Of a stretch of DNA of 37,373 nucleotides, positions 18,520-26,751 are shown one piece after another. Below the pieces are notes generated by a model, which was not told the origin of the DNA, made no database searches, and saw only the letters and a list, made by a program, of their open reading frames with translations. Source of the stretch: Anaerolineales bacterium. Lineage in GTDB: Bacteria; Chloroflexota; Anaerolineae; Anaerolineales; Villigracilaceae. A program made the position numbers and the translations under genes. The stretch's first letter is position 1, and every line of letters starts with the position of its first letter. Location of the stretch: the NCBI GenBank assembly GCA_016789345.1, contig JAEURG010000049.1, forward strand, positions 1-37,373, written 5' to 3'.

Positions 18520-20874
18520 TTACTTCTTCTTACTACTTTTCTTCTTACTTCCGCCCACTTCCGCCGTCATAGACTCGGCGGGGGCTTTGGAGCGCATGAT
18601 TGCCCAAGCGAGGATTCCGATGAGGGCGATTGAAACAGCCCAAACGACGAGTGAGGCGCCTGATTCGTATTGCACAACGATTGGGGCGATAATCACAGCC
18701 ACAAGATTGACGACTTTAATCATCGGGTTGAGAGCAGGACCAGCAGTGTCTTTGAATGGGTCACCGACGGTATCACCCACTACACCAGCCTTGTGACGCT
18801 CTGAACCTTTTCCAAGATTATTTTTGGGGTCTTTGGGTTCGTCCTCGATTAACTTCTTGGCATTATCCCATGCACCACCAGAGTTGTTGAGGAACACTGC
18901 CAACAATTGACCAGAAACGATGATACCTGCCAAGAAACCACCAAGTGCTTCTACTTGAAGTGTAAGACCAATGAGAATTGGGGTAATGACACCAAGTAAA
19001 GCCAAAGTGACTAATTCTTTTTGCGCGGCAGTTGTGGAAATGTTAACTGCTTGCTTGTAATCTGGTTTGACTTTACCTGATAACACGCCAAGTTTGAATT
19101 GTCGGCGAACTTCTAACACGATTAAAGAAGCGGCACGAGTAACTGCTTGAATAGCAAAAGATGAGAACAACCACGGCAATGCACCACCAATTAACATACC
19201 AACGAATACGCGTGGGTCATCTACGCGGATACCAACGGCAGAAATTAATTGGTCGGCAGAAACGCCCAAACTTACTTGAGCGCGAGAAACATCCACAAGG
19301 AATGAACCAAATAATGAAACAGCCGCAATTACAGCAGAACCAATCGCTACACCTTTGGTAATTGCTTTTGTAGTATTACCGACTGCATCGAGGTCAGCCA
19401 TAATCTTTTGCGCATCTTTGGTGGCTTTATCTGTTTTGCCAGACCATGCCATTTCACCAATGCCATTAGCATTATCTGAAATTGGACCAAATGAATCCAT
19501 CGCAACAATATTACCGGTAAGAGTCAACATGCCGATACCAGTCATCGAAACGCCATACAAAACGTAAGTAGCACCAAATTCTCCAAATATGAAAATCGAG
19601 GAAAGAATGGTTATAGCAATCACAACCACTGACCAAACAGAAGATTCAAATCCACTGGAGATACCGCTCAAAATTAAAGTTGCGGGACCAGTATCTGCTG
19701 ATTTTTTAATTTCTTCTACTGGAGGAGCATCGGAGCCAGTGAAATAATCAGTCAGGCGGTCAATGACAATTGCAAGCACTACGCCAATGAATACTACTGC
19801 TGGAATTCTCCACCAACCGCCAGCAATTTCTTGTAAGTACACATAACCAGCGGCAGTGAACAAAACTGTAGAGAAAATAGCGGAAGCAATCAAACCATTG
19901 AAAATGGCTTGCATGGCGTTGCCACTTTTGCTGTTTTGTCCACTCTTTACAAAGTTTGTACCAAACATGGAAGCAAGCACGCCAATACCGCGCACAACCA
20001 ATGGGAAGATAATCCATTCAAATTGTTGTCCACCTGTAGCATGCCAAAGAGCAAGACCAAGTATCAAACTAGAAACAATTGTCACTTCGGATGATTCGAA
20101 GATATCCGCCGCCATACCTGCACAATCGCCGACGTTGTCACCAACGAGGTCAGCGATTACTGCTGGATTACGCGGGTCATCCTCAGGGATACCTGCTTCT
20201 ACTTTCCCAACCAAGTCTGCGCCGACATCTGCCGCTTTGGTGAAGATACCACCACCCACACGCATGAAAAGCGCAAGCAATGTACCACCGAAACCAAAAC
20301 CTAATAAAGCATCTGGCGCGGCGATACCCATGACCATGAAAATAACTGCTCCACCAAGCAAACCTAAGCCATTGGTGAGCATACCCGTCACAGAACCAGC
20401 ACGGTAAGCAATATCTAATGATTCGCCAAAGGAGCGTTTAGAAGCCGAAACCACACGAACGTTGGCTTCTACGGCAATACGCATCCCATATTGCCCTACC
20501 ATCATAGACGCAAAAGCACCCATCACAAACGCAATGGCGCGTGCAAAACCTATGATTAAGGTAACAGTTGCATCATCATATTGGCTGAATTGTTCAAGTG
20601 CTTCTGGAGTCGGCGGTACTACATATACCGAAGCAAATAAAACAACTGTCAATACAGCAATAAGCGGGAAAATGCTTTTGGATTGGCTCGTCAAATAAGC
20701 ATCTGCCCCATCACGAATTGCACCCCATACTTCTTGCATTTTTTCTGTGCCTTTATCTTTTTGCAAGATTAACGAGCGTAGATAAAATGCATAGAACAAA
20801 CTGCCAACAGCCACAAAAAACACAGCCCAAATGGCAACTTGCTCTACAAAATCAAGTCCTTGCATAGCATACAT
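18520..20874 (-). CDS. hppA: Membrane-bound pyrophosphatase, K+-independent (H+-pump) type
   Basis: A membrane pyrophosphatase (784 aa, about 16 helices) that couples PPi hydrolysis to ion export. The PPi/Mg site is recognisable ([18 protein letters not shown], 216-233; VGDNVGD, 244-250; late [19 protein letters not shown]). K503 and T506 in GNTTKAITKG are the pair that defines the K+-independent class, which pumps protons. Oddities: Leu243 replaces the usual Asn of [10 protein letters not shown], and an extra Glu263 follows Glu260 (ADIFESSE) in the gate helix that sets ion choice. The tail is Lys/Ser-rich (SKKKSSKKK). It is second of a tandem pair, 49 nt after the other gene, and followed by a strong terminator. 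Confidence 0.96.
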   Translation of the reverse strand: MYAMQGLDFVEQVAIWAVFFVAVGSLFYAFYLRSLILQKDKGTEKMQEVWGAIRDGADAYLTSQSKSIFPLIAVLTVVLFASVYVVPPTPEALEQFSQYDDATVTLIIGFARAIAFVMGAFASMMVGQYGMRIAVEANVRVVSASKRSFGESLDIAYRAGSVTGMLTNGLGLLGGAVIFMVMGIAAPDALLGFGFGGTLLALFMRVGGGIFTKAADVGADLVGKVEAGIPEDDPRNPAVIADLVGDNVGDCAGMAADIFESSEVTIVSSLILGLALWHATGGQQFEWIIFPLVVRGIGVLASMFGTNFVKSGQNSKSGNAMQAIFNGLIASAIFSTVLFTAAGYVYLQEIAGGWWRIPAVVFIGVVLAIVIDRLTDYFTGSDAPPVEEIKKSADTGPATLILSGISSGFESSVWSVVVIAITILSSIFIFGEFGATYVLYGVSMTGIGMLTLTGNIVAMDSFGPISDNANGIGEMAWSGKTDKATKDAQKIMADLDAVGNTTKAITKGVAIGSAVIAAVSLFGSFLVDVSRAQVSLGVSADQLISAVGIRVDDPRVFVGMLIGGALPWLFSSFAIQAVTRAASLIVLEVRRQFKLGVLSGKVKPDYKQAVNISTTAAQKELVTLALLGVITPILIGLTLQVEALGGFLAGIIVSGQLLAVFLNNSGGAWDNAKKLIEDEPKDPKNNLGKGSERHKAGVVGDTVGDPFKDTAGPALNPMIKVVNLVAVIIAPIVVQYESGASLVVWAVSIALIGILAWAIMRSKAPAESMTAEVGGSKKKSSKKK

Positions 20875-20923
20875 ATATAAGGGATTCCTCTCTCGCAGGA
20901 GTTCTTTAGAGTCTAACTAAAAT

Positions 20924-23173
20924 CTAGCGACTCAAAATCATTATCAATAAACCCTGACCATTTGCAAACGCTACGGTTAACCCTGCAAAAACTACGGAAA
21001 CCATAGACATTAACTTGATAAGGATGTTTAGAGAGGGTCCAGATGTATCTTTGAATGGGTCGCCAACAGTATCGCCTACTACTGCGGCTTTGTGAGCGGG
21101 TGAACCCTTGCCACCATGATGCCCTTCTTCAATATATTTTTTGGCATTATCCCATGCGCCGCCTGCATTAGACATCATCAATGCAAGCGAGAGTGCTGTT
21201 GCTAAACCACCTGCTAACAAACCTAATACACCTGCCACACCCATTACTATACCTACCAATACAGGTACCACAATAGCCAACATAGATGGAACAACCATTT
21301 CTCGTAATGCAGAGCGAGTACTGATTTCGACACAAGTAGCATAATCTGGCTTGGCTTTGCCTTCCATAATACCGGGGATTTCGCGGAATTGGCGGCGAAC
21401 CTCTACAACCATTTCGTTAGCGGCACGCCCCACAGCACTCATGGTGAGAGCACAAAAGTAGAATGCAATCATCCCACCGATGAAAGTACCCAACAAGAAG
21501 AGAGGATTAAGCGGGTTAATATCAAAAGCAATCATAAAGTCACGCATCTGCATGGTTTGCACATCAAACCCGCCTAAGGTTGTAACACCACGCCCAATCA
21601 AGCTCACACGCATTTGTTCAACATAACTAGCCAGTAATGCCAAACCAGTCAATGCGGCTGAACCAATCGCAAAGCCTTTACCTGTTGCGGCAGTGGTATT
21701 CCCTAAAGCATCTAATTGGTCAGTTCGTTTGCGGACGTCAGGTCCAAGACCAGACATTTCCGCATTTCCGCCTGCGTTATCAGCAATCGGACCATAGGCA
21801 TCAGTAGCAAGCGTAATCCCCAAAGTAGAAAGCATACCCACTGAAGCCATTGCCACACCAAACAAACCGTTGAGTGCGTTAGAAAAACCGCCAGAAATAT
21901 AAAAAGAAAGTGCAGACCCAATTACGATAACAACCACAGGCAATGCAGTAGAACTCATACCAACTGCCAAACCGCTGATGATAACCGTGCCAGGTCCTGT
22001 ATTGCTTTGTTCAGCAATATTTTGTGTAGGTTTGTATTCGCCCGATGTGTAATACTCAGTAATGCGACCAATAAGAATACCAACCACCAAACCAATTACC
22101 AAAGTAAGCCACACTTGCCAGTTTTGATGGTTTGCTAAATCCAACAAGCCAAGCAAAAAGTATGAAGCAAGAGCAATTACACCGGCGCCAATCCAAATAG
22201 AACGTTCAAAAGCAAAAATCAATTCTTTCATGGTGGCATTTTCACGGGCATTGACAGTGAAAATGGCAACGATGGAAATAATTGCGCCTAACCCAGCCAA
22301 CATCACAGGTGCGGCAATATACTTAAGTTGCTCGCCAATGCCAAGCCCTGCCGCAACTGCGCCAGCCACACCAAGCGCCGCCGCCGCTAAAATAGAAGCG
22401 GAATAAGATTCATATAAGTCCGCGCCCATACCAGCCACATCGCCTACATTGTCGCCGACATTGTCAGCAATGGTGGCAGGGTTACGCGGGTCATCTTCAG
22501 GGATGCCTGCTTCTACCTTTCCAACAAGGTCTGCGCCGACATCAGCCGCTTTGGTGTAGATGCCGCCTCCAACACGCCCAAACAAAGCCATCGTCGAAGC
22601 ACCCACAGCCGCACTCAGCATGATGGTAGTAATGTTTTGAACAGACACTGCTCCCATACCCTGACCAAAACCAAAGTAAAGAACGAGAAACCAGAAAGAC
22701 ATATCTAACAAAGACATGCCCACAACACCCAATCCCATCACTGCCCCGCCACGAAAAGCGACGAGCAAACCATCATTAAGGCTTTTACGTGCGGCGTTGG
22801 CAGTACGAGCAGAGGCATTAGTAGCCGTTCTCATACCAATAAAACCTGCAATACCAGATGAAAGCCCAGCAGTGATAAAAGCAATCATCACAAATGAATT
22901 TTGCGCTCCAAGTAACGAAAGGACTAAAAATACTACAAATAATCCCGCAAATACAAGCCCAACATAACGATATTGTGCTCGCAAATAAGCCATTGCCCCT
23001 TCGCGTACTGCTTGAGCAATTTCAATCATATTGTCTGTGCCTTCTGCTTCACGCATCATGGCTTTATACAAATAATAAGCAGTACCAAGTGCCGCCAAAG
23101 CACCAATCGGACCAAACCACCACAACAAAGGTAAAGAATCTGTTACAGACGTTAAAATTAGTTCAAATTTCAT
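20924..23173 (-). CDS. hppA: Membrane-bound pyrophosphatase, K+-dependent type
   Basis: A second membrane pyrophosphatase with the same signature segments ([28 protein letters not shown], 237-246; [18 protein letters not shown]). A495 and G498 in [10 protein letters not shown] mark the K+-dependent class. Glu255 in GADLYESY sits where Na+-pumping members keep their gate Glu, so Na+ or mixed Na+/H+ transport is likely; this is inference. A longer frame begins at a TTG at 23191, but that codon overlaps the SD (GGAGGAG, 23189-23183), so the ATG at 23173 is the start and the protein is 749 aa. It has its own strong promoter and a hairpin leader, and is probably co-transcribed with the second gene. 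Confidence 0.96.
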   Translation of the reverse strand: MKFELILTSVTDSLPLLWWFGPIGALAALGTAYYLYKAMMREAEGTDNMIEIAQAVREGAMAYLRAQYRYVGLVFAGLFVVFLVLSLLGAQNSFVMIAFITAGLSSGIAGFIGMRTATNASARTANAARKSLNDGLLVAFRGGAVMGLGVVGMSLLDMSFWFLVLYFGFGQGMGAVSVQNITTIMLSAAVGASTMALFGRVGGGIYTKAADVGADLVGKVEAGIPEDDPRNPATIADNVGDNVGDVAGMGADLYESYSASILAAAALGVAGAVAAGLGIGEQLKYIAAPVMLAGLGAIISIVAIFTVNARENATMKELIFAFERSIWIGAGVIALASYFLLGLLDLANHQNWQVWLTLVIGLVVGILIGRITEYYTSGEYKPTQNIAEQSNTGPGTVIISGLAVGMSSTALPVVVIVIGSALSFYISGGFSNALNGLFGVAMASVGMLSTLGITLATDAYGPIADNAGGNAEMSGLGPDVRKRTDQLDALGNTTAATGKGFAIGSAALTGLALLASYVEQMRVSLIGRGVTTLGGFDVQTMQMRDFMIAFDINPLNPLFLLGTFIGGMIAFYFCALTMSAVGRAANEMVVEVRRQFREIPGIMEGKAKPDYATCVEISTRSALREMVVPSMLAIVVPVLVGIVMGVAGVLGLLAGGLATALSLALMMSNAGGAWDNAKKYIEEGHHGGKGSPAHKAAVVGDTVGDPFKDTSGPSLNILIKLMSMVSVVFAGLTVAFANGQGLLIMILSR

Positions 23174-23204
23174 GACACTACACTCCTCCAATAGGAAAAA
23201 AGAA

Positions 23205-23222
23205 TATCGGCTTGCGCCGATA
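23205..23222 (-). promoter_or_regulatory. GNRA-loop hairpin in the pyrophosphatase mRNA leader
   Basis: A 7-bp perfect stem (TATCGGC/GCCGATA) with a GCAA tetraloop on the minus strand, between the promoter and the SD, followed by a T-rich run. It could be an attenuator or a stability element. Confidence 0.5.
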
Positions 23223-23233
23223 AAAGCACGGGG

Positions 23234-23262
23234 ATTTTACAGTCGCAAGATGAATGTGTCAA
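23234..23262 (-). promoter_or_regulatory. Sigma-70-type promoter of the pyrophosphatase operon
   Basis: TTGACA (23262-23257), a 17-bp spacer, and TAAAAT (23239-23234) on the minus strand: a near-consensus housekeeping promoter. Predicted start about 23227, giving a leader of about 54 nt. Confidence 0.85.
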
Positions 23263-23287
23263 GAAATGAGTACGCATTAATAAAAGT

Positions 23288-23316
23288 TTGACAACCCAAA
23301 CCAAACCTGATAAGAT
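23288..23316 (+). promoter_or_regulatory. Sigma-70-type promoter of the HesB-like gene
   Basis: TTGACA (23288-23293), a 17-bp spacer and TAAGAT (23311-23316). The ATG lies 35 bp downstream with the SD AAGGAG. It is divergent from the pyrophosphatase promoter. Confidence 0.8.
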
Positions 23317-23350
23317 ACATCAAAATTTATCTATTTGATAAGGAGAAAGA

Positions 23351-23752
23351 ATGCTCCAAGAAATTAACACCCAACTATTTACACTTACCCCAGCCGCAAC
23401 ACAAGCTGTTAAAGATATTCTCACCCAACGCAATTTGGATGGTTATGCATTGCGCGTCTATGTTGCAGGTGGTGGGTGCTGTGGCGTAAACTTCGGCATG
23501 GCACTTGATAACAACTTTCGTGATGTTGATACCACATTTGAATCCAATGGCATCAAAGTTGTTGTAGATGAAGTATCTATTGACTACCTTCGCAACGCCA
23601 CTGTTGATTTTGTCAACGACCCACAACGTGGTGCAGGTTTCGCAGTAGATAGCCCCAACGCCAAAAAAGAAGGCAGTTGCGCTTGTGGCGGGCATGATAG
23701 CAAAGCCAGTTCTGGCGGATGTGGTGATGGTTCGTGCGGATGCCATAACTAA
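23351..23752 (+). CDS. HesB/IscA-like Fe-S assembly protein with Cys-rich tail
   Basis: The first hundred residues match the HesB/IscA/ErpA A-type carrier fold: FTLTPAATQAVKDIL, then LRVYVAGGGCCG (C43, C44), VVDEVSIDYLRNATVDFV, and a C-terminal C-X-C-G (C110, C112). A-type carriers bind iron or Fe-S clusters through one Cys in the first region and two in C-X-C. The tail beyond residue 112 is unusual: Gly/Ser/His-rich, with three more Cys (C124, C129, C131), perhaps an additional metal site. 'GFAVDSPNA' replaces the more usual 'GF.F.NPN'. Start supported by an SD and a consensus promoter. It is monocistronic with its own terminator. Confidence 0.85.
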   Translation: MLQEINTQLFTLTPAATQAVKDILTQRNLDGYALRVYVAGGGCCGVNFGMALDNNFRDVDTTFESNGIKVVVDEVSIDYLRNATVDFVNDPQRGAGFAVDSPNAKKEGSCACGGHDSKASSGGCGDGSCGCHN

Positions 23753-23766
23753 GGAATTAGATAATT

Positions 23767-23799
23767 AGAGAGCAGACTCACATCTGCTCTCTTTTTTTT
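23767..23799 (+). terminator. Rho-independent terminator after the HesB-like gene
   Basis: Perfect 10-bp arms AGAGAGCAGA/TCTGCTCTCT with a 6-nt loop, followed by eight T. Confidence 0.95.
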
Positions 23800-23841
23800 C
23801 GCTTCTTACTTAACTTGTAGTTGTTTCTGTTTCAAGAAATT

Positions 23842-24465
23842 TTATCTTCCCCGCAAGAAAGAGATTAACACACCCAACCCACCAATAAAGCCCAAACTTA
23901 GAATTAACAACCCCACTGGCACACGATTTACCTGCTGACTAGGCAAAAATGTCGCCGCAACAATTTCAGGCGCAAGGGTAAAAGTCGGCAAGCGCGTGGG
24001 GGTAGTCTGCGGAATAAACGCCGCCACCAATGTTGGGTCAAGCGTAGGCGTGGATACTGGTGTTGGGGTATTCGGCGGAAGCAAAACAGGCAACCTTCCA
24101 AACTTGATAGTTTCTACATACGGACCATATACCCAAGCAATAGACTCAGGTATGCCCGCATAGTAAATTTGAATCCACTGGCCATCTTCTGAAATTCCAT
24201 AAGCAGGAATCTCCTGCCCCATCAAAATCACACCTACTTGAGGATATAAATATGAACTAGGTCCTGCATATACAGGTACAAGTTCATTGGTTTGGTCAAT
24301 GCGTACACGCACAACCACACCAGCAGGCGTACCAGTAACAGTCGGCACAGAGCCCGTCGGCTGTTGCGCTAAAACATTACCATTTATGGATAATGGAAAT
24401 AACATTCCAATGCCAACAAATATACAAAAGAAAGAAATAAAAAATATTATTTTTTTTCTTGGCAT
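23842..24465 (-). CDS. Secreted/anchored SH3b-domain protein (second of tandem pair)
   Basis: Start set at the ATG at 24465 (207 aa). The frame extends upstream to 24642, but that part only overlaps the previous gene and is not protein-like. There is a signal peptide (MPRKKIIFFISFFCIF...VLAQ), a bacterial SH3-like domain at about 50-125 (VPVYAGPSSYLYPQVG, then GQWIQIYY, then AWVYGPYV), a Thr/Pro-rich linker (TPTPVSTPTLDP), and a C-terminal membrane helix ending in RGR. It is therefore an extracytoplasmic domain anchored by its C-terminus. One nt separates it from the stop of its paralogue upstream. The ligand is unknown; SH3b domains often bind cell-wall or surface polymers. Confidence 0.8.
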   Translation of the reverse strand: MPRKKIIFFISFFCIFVGIGMLFPLSINGNVLAQQPTGSVPTVTGTPAGVVVRVRIDQTNELVPVYAGPSSYLYPQVGVILMGQEIPAYGISEDGQWIQIYYAGIPESIAWVYGPYVETIKFGRLPVLLPPNTPTPVSTPTLDPTLVAAFIPQTTPTRLPTFTLAPEIVAATFLPSQQVNRVPVGLLILSLGFIGGLGVLISFLRGR

Positions 24466-24466
24466 G

Positions 24467-25075
24467 TTATCTTCGAATAAGTGAAAGCAGAAAACCAACA
24501 AAGCCCAAAATTGCAAAAGCAATAATAATGGTTGCCAATGGAACAGAATCATTCGCAATGGTTGATTTTGTAGCAAATGTTGCCATTGGGGGTAATGATG
24601 GATGAGGTGTAAACGTCGGCAAGCGTGTGCTGGTAGGTTCAACTACAAATTGCGCCGCGAGCGTAGGGTCAATAGTGGAAGTGGCAGGTTGCGGAGGAGT
24701 TGGGGGTGGCTCGGCAATGGATAAATTTCCGGGCGGCGAAACTTGCACAAGCGGAGAATACACCCAACCTTTACCGCCTGGCGCAGATGGAAATTCAATT
24801 TGAATCCAATCACCGCCTTGTGACCTGCCTAATGCAGGAGCGGTTGCACCTTTTAGTAAAGTTCCAACAATCGGATAAATGGTTGAACTAGGACCCAACC
24901 GCACATTAATTTGCGGTTCATCAGTGATGACAGTAATAAATAAACCTGTTGTTGGCGCAGGCGTATCTGTCGGTGCTTGTGCCAAGACGAAGGTCAGATT
25001 TGAAGCGGATAAAAATCCAGTAAGCACAATTAAAAACAAAATAGATTTTAAGAATTGAAACCTGTTATTTATCAT
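24467..25075 (-). CDS. Secreted/anchored SH3b-domain protein (first of tandem pair)
   Basis: A protein of 202 aa with the layout of its downstream neighbour: signal peptide (ILFLIVLTGFLSASNLTFVLAQ), an SH3-like domain (INVRLGPSSTIYPIVG, then GDWIQIEF, then GWVYSPLV), a Pro/Thr linker (EPPPTPPQPATSTIDP), and a C-terminal helix followed by RR. The two proteins share 'IDPTLAAQF..' / 'LDPTLVAAF..' and 'TRLPTFT', indicating tandem duplication. No SD is visible; a palindromic -10 element at 25107-25118 can serve this gene and the divergent zinc-ribbon gene. Confidence 0.82.
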   Translation of the reverse strand: MINNRFQFLKSILFLIVLTGFLSASNLTFVLAQAPTDTPAPTTGLFITVITDEPQINVRLGPSSTIYPIVGTLLKGATAPALGRSQGGDWIQIEFPSAPGGKGWVYSPLVQVSPPGNLSIAEPPPTPPQPATSTIDPTLAAQFVVEPTSTRLPTFTPHPSLPPMATFATKSTIANDSVPLATIIIAFAILGFVGFLLSLIRR

Positions 25076-25106
25076 TTCGTATATATTCCAAGGAGAATCG
25101 CAAAGG

Positions 25107-25118
25107 CGATTATAATCG
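25107..25118. promoter_or_regulatory. Palindromic -10 element CGATTATAATCG, bidirectional
   Basis: A perfect 12-bp palindrome containing TATAAT on both strands. On the plus strand TATAAT (25111-25116) ends 6 nt before the ATG of the zinc-ribbon gene, a leaderless spacing. On the minus strand it would give the SH3 operon a leader of about 27 nt. No clear -35 on either side. Confidence 0.45.
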
Positions 25119-25122
25119 AGTT

Positions 25123-25707
25123 ATGGAACGCAAAATTTTTCATGGAAAAATAAAACCTTTAGATATTGCGAATGCGTTGTTAGGTGAATTTAATCGCGGT
25201 AATTTTCGCGCACAAACGTTAGGGCAACATGATAGATTGGTAGTGCAAGTGAGTACGCGCCCGGATGCTATGTCTGGTGGGCAGACTGCGATGACGGTGA
25301 CGATTCAAACAATTGATGAAGGCGTAATGATTGAGTTTGGTCAGCAAGCCTGGCTGGGTGTAGCGGCAAGTTTGGGCGTGAGTGCCTTATCAGCGTTGAA
25401 GAATCCATTTAGTTTGTTGGGGCGTTTAGATGATATTGCTCAAGATATTGAAAACTTGACGATTCGAGAACGTGTTTGGAATGTGATTTCAAAAGCGGCA
25501 CGCTCGGCGGGCGCTTCGGCTGAACTTTCTGAAAACTTGAAGCGCACCACTTGTGAGTATTGCCATGTTGCAAACAAGGTCGGTGACCCATCATGTGTGG
25601 CTTGTGGAGCACCGCTTGGAAATTTGCAACCGAATACTTGTAAACATTGTGGATTTGTTGTTAAAGTGGGTACAAAAACTTGCCCGAATTGTAAGCAGTC
25701 CCTCTAA
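25123..25707 (+). CDS. Double zinc-ribbon protein of unknown function
   Basis: The protein (194 aa) has an N-terminal alpha/beta domain of about 135 residues that I do not recognise (IFHGKIKPLDIANALLGEF, VVQVSTRPDAMSGGQTA), with one short hydrophobic stretch (WLGVAASLGVSALSAL). The C-terminal half carries two CxxC-CxxC zinc ribbons: CEYC...CVAC and CKHC...CPNC, a double zinc ribbon. It is probably a scaffold or nucleic-acid/protein-binding factor. No SD; start inferred from the -10 element placed 6 nt upstream. It precedes the FHA genes but is separated from them by a repeat-like intergenic region. Confidence 0.65.
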   Translation: MERKIFHGKIKPLDIANALLGEFNRGNFRAQTLGQHDRLVVQVSTRPDAMSGGQTAMTVTIQTIDEGVMIEFGQQAWLGVAASLGVSALSALKNPFSLLGRLDDIAQDIENLTIRERVWNVISKAARSAGASAELSENLKRTTCEYCHVANKVGDPSCVACGAPLGNLQPNTCKHCGFVVKVGTKTCPNCKQSL

Positions 25708-25769
25708 AATTAGGCTGTAGTTATTTATCATTATGATATTTGGCAACCCACTTTTGGGAGTAGGTAATT

Positions 25770-25850
25770 TTGTGGTTTAACCACAATGACACGAAATCAC
25801 AAAGCCACTAAAATCTTTTAAGTCTTTGAGACTTAGTGACTTTGTGGTCG
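25770..25850. repeat. Intergenic palindromic element (CACAAAG-type), MITE/REP-like
   Basis: An 8-bp palindrome (TTGTGGTT-T-AACCACAA, 25770-25786) is followed by a larger imperfect hairpin (25798-25811 with 25833-25846, one mismatch) that contains AAGTCT-TTG-AGACTT at its tip. The TTTGTGG/CCACAAAG words resemble short dispersed repeats seen in many environmental bacterial genomes; this is from memory and was not checked. It fills the gap before the FHA promoter. Confidence 0.5.
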
Positions 25851-25884
25851 TTTAAAACCTAACTTTTTATCCTCTTTTCACGGC

Positions 25885-25913
25885 TTGCAGAATTGGCAGG
25901 CACGCTCTATAAT
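25885..25913 (+). promoter_or_regulatory. Promoter of the FHA operon
   Basis: TTGCAG (25885-25890), a 17-bp spacer and a perfect TATAAT (25908-25913). The upstream in-frame TTG (25885) and ATG (25912) are parts of this promoter, so they are unlikely start codons. Confidence 0.6.
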
Positions 25914-25926
25914 GCCAGTGGTGCGA

Positions 25927-26751
25927 ATGATGAATTTGAAAGAGCTAGAAGCACGATTACAAAATTTGATTGAAGTGGATTTGTTGAGCGTTTTACCCGG
26001 ACGAAAAATAGAAGTTGTCATTATCCAAAAGTTAGCCGCCGCCATACAACACAACACGCTGACTACCGCGTATGCCTCCACTACCCCTGATGTTTTCACA
26101 TTAATCATGCACCCGGATACTGCCAAACAATGGCAAGACCAAAAATTGCTTGCAGTAGTATTGCATTCTGTGATGTCTGTGGCACATGAAGCAGGGCTAC
26201 GCTTTACAATAGCACCCACGGTAACCATTTCTACAGACGAGAAAATTCCACTCAACGACGCTGAGGTGGTAGCGTCACATAGGGTAGAGGCTATGTCAGA
26301 AACTAATGCAACCCCATCACCAGTTGAAAATGAAAATCAAGAAGATAATGAACGGATTCCTGAAAATGCCTTCTTGATTGTTGAAGGCGTGAAAGTATTT
26401 CCGTTGACCGTTAACGTCGTCAATATCGGGCGCAGGCTGGATAATCAACTAATTATTGATGACCCGCGCGTCTCACGCAACCATGCCCAATTACGTTCGA
26501 TTAAAGGACGCTTTGTAGTGTTTGATTTGAACTCGACCGGCGGAACATTTGTAAATGGTCAACGCACTAGCCAAAGTGTTTTATACCCCGGTGATGTAAT
26601 TTCACTGGCTGGTGTAGCATTAATTTTCGGGCAAGATAACCCACCACCACGCCCAGATTTGAAAGACACCAGCCCATTCAAAGAAGGCGGTGTAGATAGA
26701 CCCACTGCCATTCTTAAAGAACATTCCACTGCCAGATTACCTAAAAAATAA
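25927..26751 (+). CDS. FhaA-like protein: DUF3662-type N-domain plus FHA domain
   Basis: The start is placed at the ATG at 25927 (GTG 25921 or ATG 25930 also possible). The longer frame from 25885 begins inside the promoter. The first about 105 residues (LEARLQNLIEVDLLSVLPG, KIEVVIIQKLAAAIQ, FTLIMHPDTAKQW) match the N-terminal domain of mycobacterial FhaA in layout. An acidic linker follows, then an FHA domain with NIGRRLDNQL, DPRVSRNHAQL and DLNSTGGTFVNG. The Asn of the canonical STNGT is Gly here. FHA domains bind phosphothreonine; the FhaA class links Ser/Thr kinase signalling to envelope growth. No kinase gene is in the window. The tail is Pro/Lys-rich and ends in a TAATG overlap with the next FHA gene. 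Confidence 0.82.
   Translation: MMNLKELEARLQNLIEVDLLSVLPGRKIEVVIIQKLAAAIQHNTLTTAYASTTPDVFTLIMHPDTAKQWQDQKLLAVVLHSVMSVAHEAGLRFTIAPTVTISTDEKIPLNDAEVVASHRVEAMSETNATPSPVENENQEDNERIPENAFLIVEGVKVFPLTVNVVNIGRRLDNQLIIDDPRVSRNHAQLRSIKGRFVVFDLNSTGGTFVNGQRTSQSVLYPGDVISLAGVALIFGQDNPPPRPDLKDTSPFKEGGVDRPTAILKEHSTARLPKK

Noticed and set aside
19856..20407. A 183-codon plus-strand open frame
   Set aside because: It lies wholly antisense to the conserved membrane pyrophosphatase and has no SD; its Pro/Thr/Ala-rich translation is a by-product of the other strand.
23375..23746. A 123-codon minus-strand open frame covering the HesB-like gene
   Set aside because: The plus-strand frame has family motifs, an SD, a promoter and a terminator; the antisense frame has none.
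24466..24642. An upstream extension of the second SH3b protein
   Set aside because: It overlaps the paralogue upstream and would bury a clear signal peptide; the ATG at 24465 fits better.
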